Source: Paenibacillus marchantiophytorum (GTDB lineage Bacteria; Bacillota; Bacilli; Paenibacillales; NBRC-103111). From it: DNA of 64,000 bases. The translations under genes and the position numbers were made by a program. Numbering within the stretch: the first letter of the stretch is position 1; the number at the start of each line of letters is the position of its first letter. The stretch spans positions 1-64,000 of the forward strand of contig NZ_BMHE01000015.1 of assembly GCF_014640555.1 (NCBI RefSeq), in the 5' to 3' direction. Shown here piece by piece: positions 51,435 to 60,312 of the stretch. The notes under the pieces were generated by a model that saw nothing but the letters and a program-made list of their open reading frames with translations, was not told the origin of the DNA and did no database searches.

Positions 51435-51920
51435 GTGTTTAAGAACAAAATTTTCATACTCATTGTCTCCATTCTAATTGCGATTACACTGATTTTGACA
51501 GCGGCCTTTGTATTATGGAACTTTATGGAGAAAAATAATGAATCCAAAGATCCTGCCGCCAAAGCACAAGATGCTGTTGCCAGTGTGAAACCGACCAAAG
51601 CGCCTTCTGCTGAAGCAGTCAAAGCTAACACGGCCATTATCAAAGATATTTTAACAAACTTATCCGGCAGTCAGAATTTCATTAAAATTAGTTTCGCTTT
51701 TGAATTAGAAAATGCTAAGGGTAAAGCAGAGTTTGATAGTTTATTGGACTCCGCGGTCAAAGGAACAATTGTACAAGCTCTAGGTGATTTAACGAAAGAT
51801 CAGATTGAAGGCAGCAAAGGTTCTGATAGTTTAACTTCAACTTTAATGAATAAACTAAACCCATTGTTACATGAAGGAAAAATCAAGCAAATTTGGATAA
51901 CCGATAAAGTACTTCAATAA
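51435..51920 (+). CDS. fliL: Flagellar basal body-associated protein FliL
   Basis: 161 residues, GTG start with CGGAGGGTTCGTAA upstream. It surrounds and stabilises the stator. One membrane helix (about 6-29) is followed by the FliL domain, with ENAKGKAEFDSLLDSAVKG and VLQ at the end. No gap from swrD. Confidence 0.9.
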   Translation: MFKNKIFILIVSILIAITLILTAAFVLWNFMEKNNESKDPAAKAQDAVASVKPTKAPSAEAVKANTAIIKDILTNLSGSQNFIKISFAFELENAKGKAEFDSLLDSAVKGTIVQALGDLTKDQIEGSKGSDSLTSTLMNKLNPLLHEGKIKQIWITDKVLQ

Positions 51921-51955
51921 CTCGCTTTTGATTTTGCTTAAAGGAGGTGACTCGA

Positions 51956-52954
51956 ATGGTTGATGTTCTATCGCAAAATGAGATCGATGCTTTGCTAGCT
52001 GCTTTGTCCTCTGGCGAAATGGATGCGGATGAACTTAAAAAAGAGGATACGCAGAAGAAGGTAAGGGCGTATGACTTTAAGAGAGCCGTGCGCTTCTCCA
52101 AGGATCATATTCGAAGCTTAACTCGGATTCACGAAAATTTTGCACGATTCTTAACTACGTATTTTTCAGCACAACTTCGTACGTTTGTACAAATTAGTGT
52201 TGTCCAAGTGGAGCAGCTGCCCTACGACGAATTTATTCGTTCGATCCCGAAAATGACCATTTTGAACATCTTTGAAGCGGAGCCTTTAGAGGGTCGAATG
52301 GTACTTGAGGTTCATCCCAATGTTGCTTTCGCTATGTTGGATCGATTATTGGGTGGAGCAGGCACGACCCCTACGAAAATTAATGCCTTAACTGAAATTG
52401 AAACGATTGTGATGGAACGTATTTTTAGTAGAGCCTTCGATAGTTTGCAAGAAGCTTGGAAGACCGTTATCGACATTCAGCCAAGATTAGAGGCACTTGA
52501 AACGAATCCGCAGTTCATGCAAATTGTTTCTCCTAATGAAACGATTGCACTGATCTCGCTTAGCACCAAAATCGGTGATACCACGGGGATGATCAATCTT
52601 TGTATTCCTCATGTGGTTATTGAGCCGATCATGCCTCGTCTATCCGTTCATCACTGGTTTGTTTCCCAGAAAAAGACGAGAGCTCCTGAAGAAGTGGAAG
52701 CACTTCAATCGCGCTTGGAAAAAACCAAGTTGCCACTCATTGCAGAACTGGGTTCGTCTGATATTACCATACGTGACTTTCTTGGTTTAACAATTGGCGA
52801 TGTTATCCCACTGCATAAATCCGTCGAAGATTCGCTTCAAGTCAAAGTGGGCGAGAAGCTGAAATATCTCGGAAGCCCTGGTACCGTAAAAGGGAAGATG
52901 GCTGTACAAATTACAGAAATCGTAAACGAAGGAGAAGAAGATTATGACGAATAA
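51956..52954 (+). CDS. fliM: Flagellar motor switch protein FliM
   Basis: 332 residues from the ATG at 51956 (AAAGGAGGTGACTCGA upstream); the earlier GTG lies within that site. It is the C-ring component that binds CheY-P. The N-terminal binding peptide LSQNEIDALLAAL, the middle CheC-like domain, and a C-terminal SpoA domain (RDFLGLTIGDVIPL) are seen. It overlaps fliY by 11 bp. Confidence 0.97.
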   Translation: MVDVLSQNEIDALLAALSSGEMDADELKKEDTQKKVRAYDFKRAVRFSKDHIRSLTRIHENFARFLTTYFSAQLRTFVQISVVQVEQLPYDEFIRSIPKMTILNIFEAEPLEGRMVLEVHPNVAFAMLDRLLGGAGTTPTKINALTEIETIVMERIFSRAFDSLQEAWKTVIDIQPRLEALETNPQFMQIVSPNETIALISLSTKIGDTTGMINLCIPHVVIEPIMPRLSVHHWFVSQKKTRAPEEVEALQSRLEKTKLPLIAELGSSDITIRDFLGLTIGDVIPLHKSVEDSLQVKVGEKLKYLGSPGTVKGKMAVQITEIVNEGEEDYDE

Positions 52955-54206
52955 CAGAGATTATCTGTCCCAAGAAGAGATCGACGCTTTGTTGAGACAG
53001 TCCTCGGACGATAGTCCAGCCTCTTCTTATCATGGGCCTCCTAAAGTTGAAGACTATTTATCTTCGTTAGAGCAGGATGCACTTGGTGAAATTGGTAATA
53101 TTACATTTGGCAGTGCAGCCACAGCTCTTTCGACATTGCTGGGCAAGAAAGTAGATATTACAACTCCTCGCGTGTCAATAATTGGCAAAGAGGAATTGGA
53201 AGAAGAGTTTCCTAGACCACATGTAGCGGTTCATGTTAATTATGTCGACGGTTTTGATGGTATTAATTTACTAGTCATCAAAACAAGTGACGCGCAAGTA
53301 ATCGCTGATCTTATGATGGGTGGAGACGGTACTGGTGGAGATGAAAATCTCAGTGAAATTCACATCAGCGCTGTTCAAGAAGCAATGAATCAGATGATGG
53401 GTTCATCGGCAACTTCGATGTCTACTATCTTTAATCGATTTGTCAATATCTCACCGCCTGGAATCGACATATTAAATTTGTCGAAAGGAGAAGGAAAATT
53501 ACCTGACGAGGACGTATTTATTAAGATATCGTTCCGACTCATCATTGGTGATCTTATTGATTCCAACATCATGCAGTTACTTCCTGTTCCTTTCGCCAAA
53601 GAAATGGTATCGATCCTAATGGGTGGTGGTTCAGAGTCTGAGATGGAAGCTGCCCCGGCTGCACAAGCACCTGCTCCTTCCGCACCTAAGCAAGAAGTTC
53701 ATACACCTCCTCCTGCAGCAGCTCAACCTGTTTATGAGCAGCCTATGTACCAGCAGCAGCAGCAGCCTATGTATGAGCAACCGATGTATCAACAACCACC
53801 GATGGGACAACCCATGTATCCACCTCAACAGCCTATGTATCAGCAGCCACCTGCAGCCGCATATGGTGGGATGCCGAATCGCAATGTAAATGTGCAACCT
53901 GTTCAGTTTGGTAATTTACAAAACGGTTCGTTCTCTCATTCGGATGATACTAATCTTGATCTGCTTTTGGATATTCCTCTGAAAGTAACGGTTGAGTTAG
54001 GCAGAACCCACAAGGTGATCAAAGATATTTTGGAATTGTCACAAGGATCTATTATTGAATTGGATAAATTAGCAGGTGAGCCTGTTGACATCTTAGTTAA
54101 TAATAAGTTAATCGCCAAAGGCGAAGTCGTGGTTATCGATGAAAACTTTGGGGTTCGTGTTACGGACATTGTTAATCAATGGGAACGAATTCAAAAGCTA
54201 CAATAA
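52944..54206 (+). CDS. fliY: Flagellar motor switch phosphatase FliY
   Basis: 420 residues. It combines a C-ring FliN domain with a CheY-P phosphatase and replaces FliN and CheZ in Firmicutes. An N-terminal CheY-binding peptide (LSQEEIDALLRQ) precedes the CheC-type core with two active sites: DALGEIGNITFGSAATAL and ISAVQEAMNQMMGSSATSMS. A linker of about 255-310 is a Pro/Gln/Met/Tyr repeat built on PMYQQ units. The FliN/SpoA domain (about 335-420) follows. B. subtilis FliY is about 378 residues, so the linker is enlarged. Confidence 0.96.
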   Translation: MTNNRDYLSQEEIDALLRQSSDDSPASSYHGPPKVEDYLSSLEQDALGEIGNITFGSAATALSTLLGKKVDITTPRVSIIGKEELEEEFPRPHVAVHVNYVDGFDGINLLVIKTSDAQVIADLMMGGDGTGGDENLSEIHISAVQEAMNQMMGSSATSMSTIFNRFVNISPPGIDILNLSKGEGKLPDEDVFIKISFRLIIGDLIDSNIMQLLPVPFAKEMVSILMGGGSESEMEAAPAAQAPAPSAPKQEVHTPPPAAAQPVYEQPMYQQQQQPMYEQPMYQQPPMGQPMYPPQQPMYQQPPAAAYGGMPNRNVNVQPVQFGNLQNGSFSHSDDTNLDLLLDIPLKVTVELGRTHKVIKDILELSQGSIIELDKLAGEPVDILVNNKLIAKGEVVVIDENFGVRVTDIVNQWERIQKLQ

Positions 54207-54230
54207 TTTAATTCTAGGGGGACTTTATTC

Positions 54231-54593
54231 ATGGCTAACCGTATTCTTATTGTTGATGATGCTGCTTTTATGAGAATGATGATTCGTGATATTTTATCTA
54301 AAAATGGGTATGAGGTTTGTGGCGAAGCGAATGATGGCGCACAAGCTATTGAGAAATACAAAGAATTAAAACCAGATTTGATTACAATGGATATCACCAT
54401 GCCTGAGATGGATGGGATTCAAGCTTTGAAGGAAATTAAGAAGATTGAACCAAATGCGAAAGTAATCATGTGTTCCGCGATGGGGCAACAAGCGATGGTT
54501 ATTGATGCGATTCAAGCTGGCGCCAAAGACTTTATCGTAAAGCCGTTTCAAGCGGACCGTGTTATCGAAGCAATTAAAAAGACTCTAGGGTAA
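54231..54593 (+). CDS. cheY: Chemotaxis response regulator CheY
   Basis: 120 residues, a single receiver domain. Phospho-acceptor Asp54 lies in ITMDITMPEMDG, with acidic Asp9-Asp10 in ILIVDDAAFM and the conserved Lys in FIVKPFQ. Phosphorylated CheY binds FliM/FliY to bias rotation. RBS TAGGGGGAC. Confidence 0.97.
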   Translation: MANRILIVDDAAFMRMMIRDILSKNGYEVCGEANDGAQAIEKYKELKPDLITMDITMPEMDGIQALKEIKKIEPNAKVIMCSAMGQQAMVIDAIQAGAKDFIVKPFQADRVIEAIKKTLG

Positions 54594-54640
54594 GCCGCTT
54601 AATTCGGTTGAGTCTTATATAAACCAAGAGGGATGCGACT

Positions 54641-55270
54641 ATGAGAAGACTCCAATCGAAACGACTGTTAACTACGTTACTTAGTGTAGCCGCGATGTTG
54701 TACACGACGTCAATAAGCTTTGCCGAAACAGAGCCAGGACAAGGTCTGCCAACATCTGATTTTCCGACTACAGACTCCTTTGATTCGTTTGGTATGGTTG
54801 TCAAGGTCATTTTCTTTCTCGTTTTAATCATTCTCTTGTTCTTTGTACTCATCAAGTATGTAGCTAGGAGAAATAAAGGCACCATGTTTGGGAACTCGAT
54901 TCGATCTTTAGGTGGAGTTCCCCTTGGGCAAAATAAGTCAATCCAGATTGTAGAAATTGGTCATTCGCTCTTCGTAGTTGGCGTCGGTGAGAATATTCAA
55001 TTATTGGATAAAATCAATGACGCCGATGAAGTAGCCTACATCACTGATTTACTGACTTCCTCTCAGGATGACAGGGTCGGTTTTGGCGCATTGACGAAGT
55101 GGATTGGCAAACTGCCGCTTAAAAAGAAAGATATTGAAGAGGAAGTTGAAATCACTTCTTCCTTTCAACAAGTATTTCATGACAAACTTCAACGAGTTTC
55201 AAATCGGAATAAAAATGTGGAAGAATGGCTTTCAGATCAAAAACCAACAGATCGGTTGAATGATGAATGA
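54641..55270 (+). CDS. fliO: Flagellar biosynthetic protein FliO (FliZ)
   Basis: 209 residues. It helps assemble the export gate FliP-FliR. A probable signal peptide (1-27) and a second membrane helix (about 47-69) are followed by a cytoplasmic domain with IRSLGGVPLGQNKSIQIVEI. ATGA overlap with fliP. Confidence 0.9.
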   Translation: MRRLQSKRLLTTLLSVAAMLYTTSISFAETEPGQGLPTSDFPTTDSFDSFGMVVKVIFFLVLIILLFFVLIKYVARRNKGTMFGNSIRSLGGVPLGQNKSIQIVEIGHSLFVVGVGENIQLLDKINDADEVAYITDLLTSSQDDRVGFGALTKWIGKLPLKKKDIEEEVEITSSFQQVFHDKLQRVSNRNKNVEEWLSDQKPTDRLNDE

Positions 55271-56040
55271 AGAGAAATAAACGAATTCTTGCCCTATTGA
55301 TCGTGTTCATTTCCGTCTTTCTAATCTCTCTGACAGCTTCGGCTGCCGAGACAGATCCGAACAATCCGATTCCTGGATTAAATGTAAATATTGGTACCGG
55401 AGGCGCTGCCGCTGGTTCCTCTAATACGGTAACCTTATTGCTATTGTTAACTGTTTTGAGCCTTGCTCCATCATTTCTAATTTTGATGACAAGTTTTACG
55501 CGTATCGTCATTGTACTTGGTTTCGTAAGAACGTCACTGGGAACACAGCAGATGCCACCCAATCAGGTTTTAATCGGACTCGCTCTGTTTTTAACCTTTT
55601 TTATTATGTCTCCAACTTTGGGGGAAGTTAATCAGACGGCACTTCAACCTTACTTGAAGGGGGAAATTAATCAAACCCAGGCTTTTGAGAAAGCCTCACT
55701 GCCGATGAAGAAGTTTATGTTCAAACATACCAGGCAGAAGGATTTAAAGCTATTTCTAGATTACACCAAAGCTAAAGCGCCAACTGGTGTTGAAGATATT
55801 CCTATTACTTCTTTAGTGCCGGCTTATGCGATTAGCGAACTGAAATCAGCCTTCCAGATGGGATTTATGATATTTATTCCATTTCTGGTCATCGATATGG
55901 TTGTTTCCAGTACCTTAATGGCGATGGGGATGATGATGTTACCGCCTGTTATGATTTCATTGCCTTTCAAGATCCTGTTGTTTATTTTAGTAGATGGTTG
56001 GTACCTTGTTGTGAGATCATTACTCCTAAGCTATGGTTGA
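55267..56040 (+). CDS. fliP: Flagellar export gate protein FliP
   Basis: 257 residues. A cleavable-type N-terminal signal is followed by the membrane core. VLGFVRTSLGTQQMPPNQVL and MGFMIFIPFLVIDMVVSS are the family signatures, with MGMMMLPPVMISLPFKI near the end. Five copies form the gate with FliQ and FliR. Confidence 0.97.
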   Translation: MKRNKRILALLIVFISVFLISLTASAAETDPNNPIPGLNVNIGTGGAAAGSSNTVTLLLLLTVLSLAPSFLILMTSFTRIVIVLGFVRTSLGTQQMPPNQVLIGLALFLTFFIMSPTLGEVNQTALQPYLKGEINQTQAFEKASLPMKKFMFKHTRQKDLKLFLDYTKAKAPTGVEDIPITSLVPAYAISELKSAFQMGFMIFIPFLVIDMVVSSTLMAMGMMMLPPVMISLPFKILLFILVDGWYLVVRSLLLSYG

Positions 56041-56066
56041 GGATCAAGATATCGGAGGATTACTAA

Positions 56067-56336
56067 ATGGGTTCGGAATTTGTCATTCGGATTGCCGGTG
56101 AAGCTGTTTATACCGTACTGAAAGCCAGTGCCCCCATGTTGATTATTGGGCTTGTTGTTGGTTTGATCATCAGTATTTTCCAAGCAACTACGCAGATTCA
56201 AGAGCAGACGTTAGCTTTTGTTCCCAAAATTGTTGCAGTACTGCTTTCTATTTTAATTTTTGGGCCATGGATTATGAATACATTGGTAGACTTTACGTTT
56301 AATTTACTCAACAACCTTTACAAATTCGTTGGTTAG
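56067..56336 (+). CDS. fliQ: Flagellar export gate protein FliQ
   Basis: 89 residues, two membrane helices. IGLVVGLIISIFQATTQIQE and QTLAFVPKIVAV are diagnostic. RBS ATCGGAGGATTACTAA. Followed by fliR after 3 bp. Confidence 0.97.
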   Translation: MGSEFVIRIAGEAVYTVLKASAPMLIIGLVVGLIISIFQATTQIQEQTLAFVPKIVAVLLSILIFGPWIMNTLVDFTFNLLNNLYKFVG

Positions 56337-56339
56337 GTT

Positions 56340-57149
56340 GTGAGCGATATGACAAATATATTTTTTCAGGCTATCCCTATTTTTTTGCTTATCTTTTGTC
56401 GAATTACATCATTCTTTGTCGTGGTTCCGGTGCTTTCCTCGCGAAATGTACCGATGATGTTCAAAATCGGTCTTTCTGTATTCATCTCTTTCCTTATTTT
56501 TGCAAGTATGGGTCTTGACAAGCCTATACCATTGGATGGTGAATACATCCTATTGATCATTCGTGAAATGCTGATTGGCATTTTACTTGGTTTCCTGGCC
56601 TATATTTTCTTTACAGTTGTGCAAACAGCCGGTTCTTTCATGGATATGCAGATCGGTTTTAGTATGGCAAGTGTCATAGATCCTTTGACAGGGGTTTCAT
56701 CCCCGATGTTAGGGAATCTCAAGTACATGATCGCCATCTTGCTCTTTTTGTCCTTTGATGGACATCACTTTTTGATTAGAGCGATTATTGATAGCTATAA
56801 ATGGGTTCCATTGGATAATCAGTTGTTCGCCCATATTTACAATGGTGAGATATCGGATTTTCTTTTCAAATCTTTGTCGAAAATGTTTTATCTTTCGTTC
56901 CAGCTTGCTGCTCCAATTGTAGCAGCCCTTTTTTTAACAGATTTAGGATTAGGGCTGTTGACAAGGGTGGCTCCGCAATTCAATATTTTTGTCATCGGCG
57001 CACCTTTGAAAATGATTTTGGGCTTTTTCTTGCTAGTTGTGCTTTTCCCAGAATTGATTTCGCAATTTCAAAATTTATTTGCAACGATATTTGATTACAT
57101 GGAGAAGTTGCTTCAATTAGTTAGTGGTACACAGCAACCCTCTCCCTGA
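56340..57149 (+). CDS. fliR: Flagellar export gate protein FliR
   Basis: 269 residues, about six membrane helices. FCRITSFFVVVPVLSSRNVP and GSFMDMQIGFSMASVIDP mark the family. GTG at 56340 is listed, with GGTTAGGTT near; ATG at 56349 is possible. Confidence 0.95.
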   Translation: MSDMTNIFFQAIPIFLLIFCRITSFFVVVPVLSSRNVPMMFKIGLSVFISFLIFASMGLDKPIPLDGEYILLIIREMLIGILLGFLAYIFFTVVQTAGSFMDMQIGFSMASVIDPLTGVSSPMLGNLKYMIAILLFLSFDGHHFLIRAIIDSYKWVPLDNQLFAHIYNGEISDFLFKSLSKMFYLSFQLAAPIVAALFLTDLGLGLLTRVAPQFNIFVIGAPLKMILGFFLLVVLFPELISQFQNLFATIFDYMEKLLQLVSGTQQPSP

Positions 57150-57162
57150 GTAGGAGGAAACC

Positions 57163-58257
57163 GTGTCCCAGCCATATCGCTTGCAGCTTGATTTACAATG
57201 GTTTGCAGGAGAAAAGACGGAACCTGCGACAGCGAAGAAGAGACAGGATGCCCGTAAAAAGGGACAGGTCGCCAAGAGCATGGATTTGCCCGCCGCGTTC
57301 ATCCTCCTCTTTTCATTCTTGTCGTTCCTCATGTTTGGAAGCTACATGAAAGTAAGAATCATCAGTATGTTCAAAAACGTATACAATAATCAACTCAATA
57401 TGGATATTACGATGGGGAATGTTCAAGTCCTATTCACAAATTTGGTCATACAAGGCTTAATCATTCTGGCACCTATTTTTATTCTTGTTGTCTTGATTGC
57501 TTTCATAGGGAATTACGCGCAGATTGGCTTTATGTTTATCGGCGATCCCTTGATGATGAAATTCAGTAAAATTAATCCGCTTGAGGGGTTCAAAAAAATC
57601 TTCTCCTTGCGAACAGTAATGGATTTTTTGAAATCCACCATGAAGATGCTTATTATCGGTTACGTTGTGTACACGACTTTAATGGGGGAAAAGGCCAAGT
57701 TATTAGGGTTAGGTCATTCGCCACTTGAAAGCACCTTTTCATTTATTGCTTCACTTACTTTAAAGCTCGGCATTAAAATTGGTGCTATTCTTATCGTGCT
57801 TGCGGTATTTGACTATATCTATCAGAAGTACGAGTATGAGAAGAGTCTCAAAATGTCCAAGCAGGATATCAAAGATGAGTATAAGAAAAGTGAAGGAGAT
57901 CCGCTGATTAAAGGAAAGATTCGTGCGAAGCAGCGTCAAATGGCCATGCAGCGGATGATGCAAGAAGTTCCCAAAGCGGATGTCATTATCACAAACCCGA
58001 CTCACTTTGCAGTTGCTTTGAAATATGATTCTTCTAACATGCAGGCGCCCACTGTTATTGCCAAGGGTGCTGACTATGTAGCTCTCAAAATTAAAGAAGT
58101 GGCCAAGAAGAATGGTGTTGTGACGATGGAAAACAAGCCGTTAGCACGTGCCATATTTGCCCAAGTGGAGATCGGTGAAGCCATTCCAGCTGATTTATTC
58201 CAAGCAGTTGCTGAAGTGTTGGCTTACGTCTATAAAATGAAGGGCAAAACGAATTAA
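57163..58257 (+). CDS. flhB: Flagellar export specificity switch FlhB
   Basis: 364 residues, GTG start (TAGGAGGAAACC upstream). The N-terminus GEKTEPATAKKRQDARKKGQ, four membrane helices and the cytoplasmic autoprotease domain are intact. The cleavage motif Asn278-Pro-Thr-His281 lies in IITNPTHFAVALKYD. After cleavage FlhB switches export from hook to filament subunits under FliK control. Compare the NPTH-less YlqH at 26920. Confidence 0.98.
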   Translation: MSQPYRLQLDLQWFAGEKTEPATAKKRQDARKKGQVAKSMDLPAAFILLFSFLSFLMFGSYMKVRIISMFKNVYNNQLNMDITMGNVQVLFTNLVIQGLIILAPIFILVVLIAFIGNYAQIGFMFIGDPLMMKFSKINPLEGFKKIFSLRTVMDFLKSTMKMLIIGYVVYTTLMGEKAKLLGLGHSPLESTFSFIASLTLKLGIKIGAILIVLAVFDYIYQKYEYEKSLKMSKQDIKDEYKKSEGDPLIKGKIRAKQRQMAMQRMMQEVPKADVIITNPTHFAVALKYDSSNMQAPTVIAKGADYVALKIKEVAKKNGVVTMENKPLARAIFAQVEIGEAIPADLFQAVAEVLAYVYKMKGKTN

Positions 58258-58278
58258 CGAAGAGGGAGGTACAATCTG

Positions 58279-60312
58279 TTGAAAATCAAAGATTTAGTGG
58301 TTCTGGTAGGCATTATTTGTATTGTCTTAATGATGATTGTACCGGTACCAATCCCTTTACTGGATTTTCTGCTGATTATCAATATATCAGTTGCTTTAAT
58401 GATTATCTTAGTAGCAATGAATACACAAGAAGCACTGCAGTTCTCCATCTTTCCTTCCTTACTTTTGATTACGACCTTGTTCCGGTTGGCGCTTAACGTA
58501 TCAACGACCCGGAACATTTTGTCGCATGCAGAAGCAGGCGACGTGGTCAGAACTTTTGGTTCTTTCGTGGCACAAGGCAATATCGTCGTGGGATTCGTCG
58601 TGTTTCTCATTCTGGTCTTGGTACAGTTCATCGTAATTACCAAAGGTTCTGAGCGCGTTGCCGAGGTTGCAGCGAGATTTACGCTCGATGCGATGCCGGG
58701 CAAACAGATGAGTATTGATGCTGATTTAAATGCAGGTTTAATTAATGAAGTTCAAGCTCGTGAACGAAGAAAGAAAATTGAAAGTGAAGCGGATTTCTAT
58801 GGGGCAATGGATGGTGCCAGCAAATTCGTTAAAGGGGATGCTATTGCAGGTATCATTATCCTTGTTATCAATTTAATCGGTGGTTTCATCATTGGAATGA
58901 CGATGAAAGGGATGTCTTTCAGTAAAGCTCTGGAAACCTTCTCTATTCTCACAATTGGTGATGGTCTCGTCAGTCAAATTCCTGCGTTATTGATTTCTAC
59001 TGCTGCTGGTATTATCGTAACTCGCGCTTCCTCAGAAGGGAATCTTGGACAGGATGTTACTAAACAGCTTACTGCTCAGCCGAAACTTTTGTACATTGTT
59101 GCTGGTACGTTAGTTGTTCTTGGATTATTCACGCCAATTCATTGGTTCACTACATTCCCGATTGCAGGGTTGCTAGTTTATGCCGCTTATAAGATGCAGA
59201 AGAATTTGGAACGGGAAGCGATCAAAGAAGAGCAGATGGTTGAAGAGCAGCAAATTGAGGAAGTTCGCAGTCCAGAAAGTGTCATTTCTTTGCTTCAAGT
59301 GGATCCAATTGAATTTGAATTTGGCTACGGCTTAATACCTCTGGCGGATACACAGCAGGGGGGAGATTTATTGGATCGAATCATCTTGATTCGTAGACAA
59401 TGTGCGCTTGAACTCGGGGTTGTCGTACCTGTTATTCGTATTCGTGATAACATCCAATTACGACCTAATGAGTATATCATCAAAATTAAAGGCAATACCG
59501 TAGCACGCGGCGAACTACTTCTTAATCACTACTTAGCGATGAGTCCTGGTATTGAAGATGATTCGATTTCTGGTATTGAAACAACTGAACCTGCTTTCGG
59601 TTTGCCTGCGATTTGGATTGATGAGGTGACCAAAGAAAGAGCGGAATTATCAGGCTATACGGTAGTAGATCCGCCTTCTGTCGTTGCCACACATCTTACA
59701 GAAATCATCAAGAAACATACGCATGAACTTCTGGGTCGTCAGGAAACGAAAGCTCTTATCGACAATGTTCGCGAAGCGTACCCAGCACTTGTTGACGATC
59801 TTATACCTTCCGTTTTATCGATTGGTGATGTGCAAAAGGTATTAGCTAAGTTATTGCGTGAGAAAATTTCGGTACGTGATTTGGTTACAATTCTTGAGAC
59901 TTTAGCGGACTATGGAACTTACACCAAAGATCCTGAGATTTTAACTGAATATGTCAGACAGTCCTTGTCCAGACAAATTACGCAACAGTTCACCTCTTTG
60001 GGCGATTCGCTTAAAGTAATTACGGTAGGCCCATCAGTCGAAAAGAAAATAGCCGAATCTGTTCAACAGTCAGATCAAGGCAGCTACTTAGCTCTGGATC
60101 CTTCTTCCTCACAAATTATTTATCATCGTGTAAGCGAACAGGTTTCCAAATTGATTCAATCTGGTCAACAGCCCGTTATTCTAACTTCTCCGACGATTCG
60201 CATGTATTTAAGACAATTACTAGAAAGAACTCTGCAAGATATTCCTGTCTTGTCCTACAGCGAATTAGAGCCAAGCGTTGAAATTCAGAGCATGGGGGTA
60301 GTCAATTTATGA
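58279..60312 (+). CDS. flhA: Flagellar export protein FlhA
   Basis: 677 residues, TTG start (AGAGGGAGGTACAATC upstream). The export motor has eight membrane helices (1-about 320) with the FHIPEP signature in FRLALNVSTTRNIL. A cytoplasmic loop region holds MPGKQMSIDADLNAGLI. The large C-terminal cytoplasmic domain (about 330-677) forms the nonameric ring. ATGA overlap with flhF. Confidence 0.98.
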   Translation: MKIKDLVVLVGIICIVLMMIVPVPIPLLDFLLIINISVALMIILVAMNTQEALQFSIFPSLLLITTLFRLALNVSTTRNILSHAEAGDVVRTFGSFVAQGNIVVGFVVFLILVLVQFIVITKGSERVAEVAARFTLDAMPGKQMSIDADLNAGLINEVQARERRKKIESEADFYGAMDGASKFVKGDAIAGIIILVINLIGGFIIGMTMKGMSFSKALETFSILTIGDGLVSQIPALLISTAAGIIVTRASSEGNLGQDVTKQLTAQPKLLYIVAGTLVVLGLFTPIHWFTTFPIAGLLVYAAYKMQKNLEREAIKEEQMVEEQQIEEVRSPESVISLLQVDPIEFEFGYGLIPLADTQQGGDLLDRIILIRRQCALELGVVVPVIRIRDNIQLRPNEYIIKIKGNTVARGELLLNHYLAMSPGIEDDSISGIETTEPAFGLPAIWIDEVTKERAELSGYTVVDPPSVVATHLTEIIKKHTHELLGRQETKALIDNVREAYPALVDDLIPSVLSIGDVQKVLAKLLREKISVRDLVTILETLADYGTYTKDPEILTEYVRQSLSRQITQQFTSLGDSLKVITVGPSVEKKIAESVQQSDQGSYLALDPSSSQIIYHRVSEQVSKLIQSGQQPVILTSPTIRMYLRQLLERTLQDIPVLSYSELEPSVEIQSMGVVNL

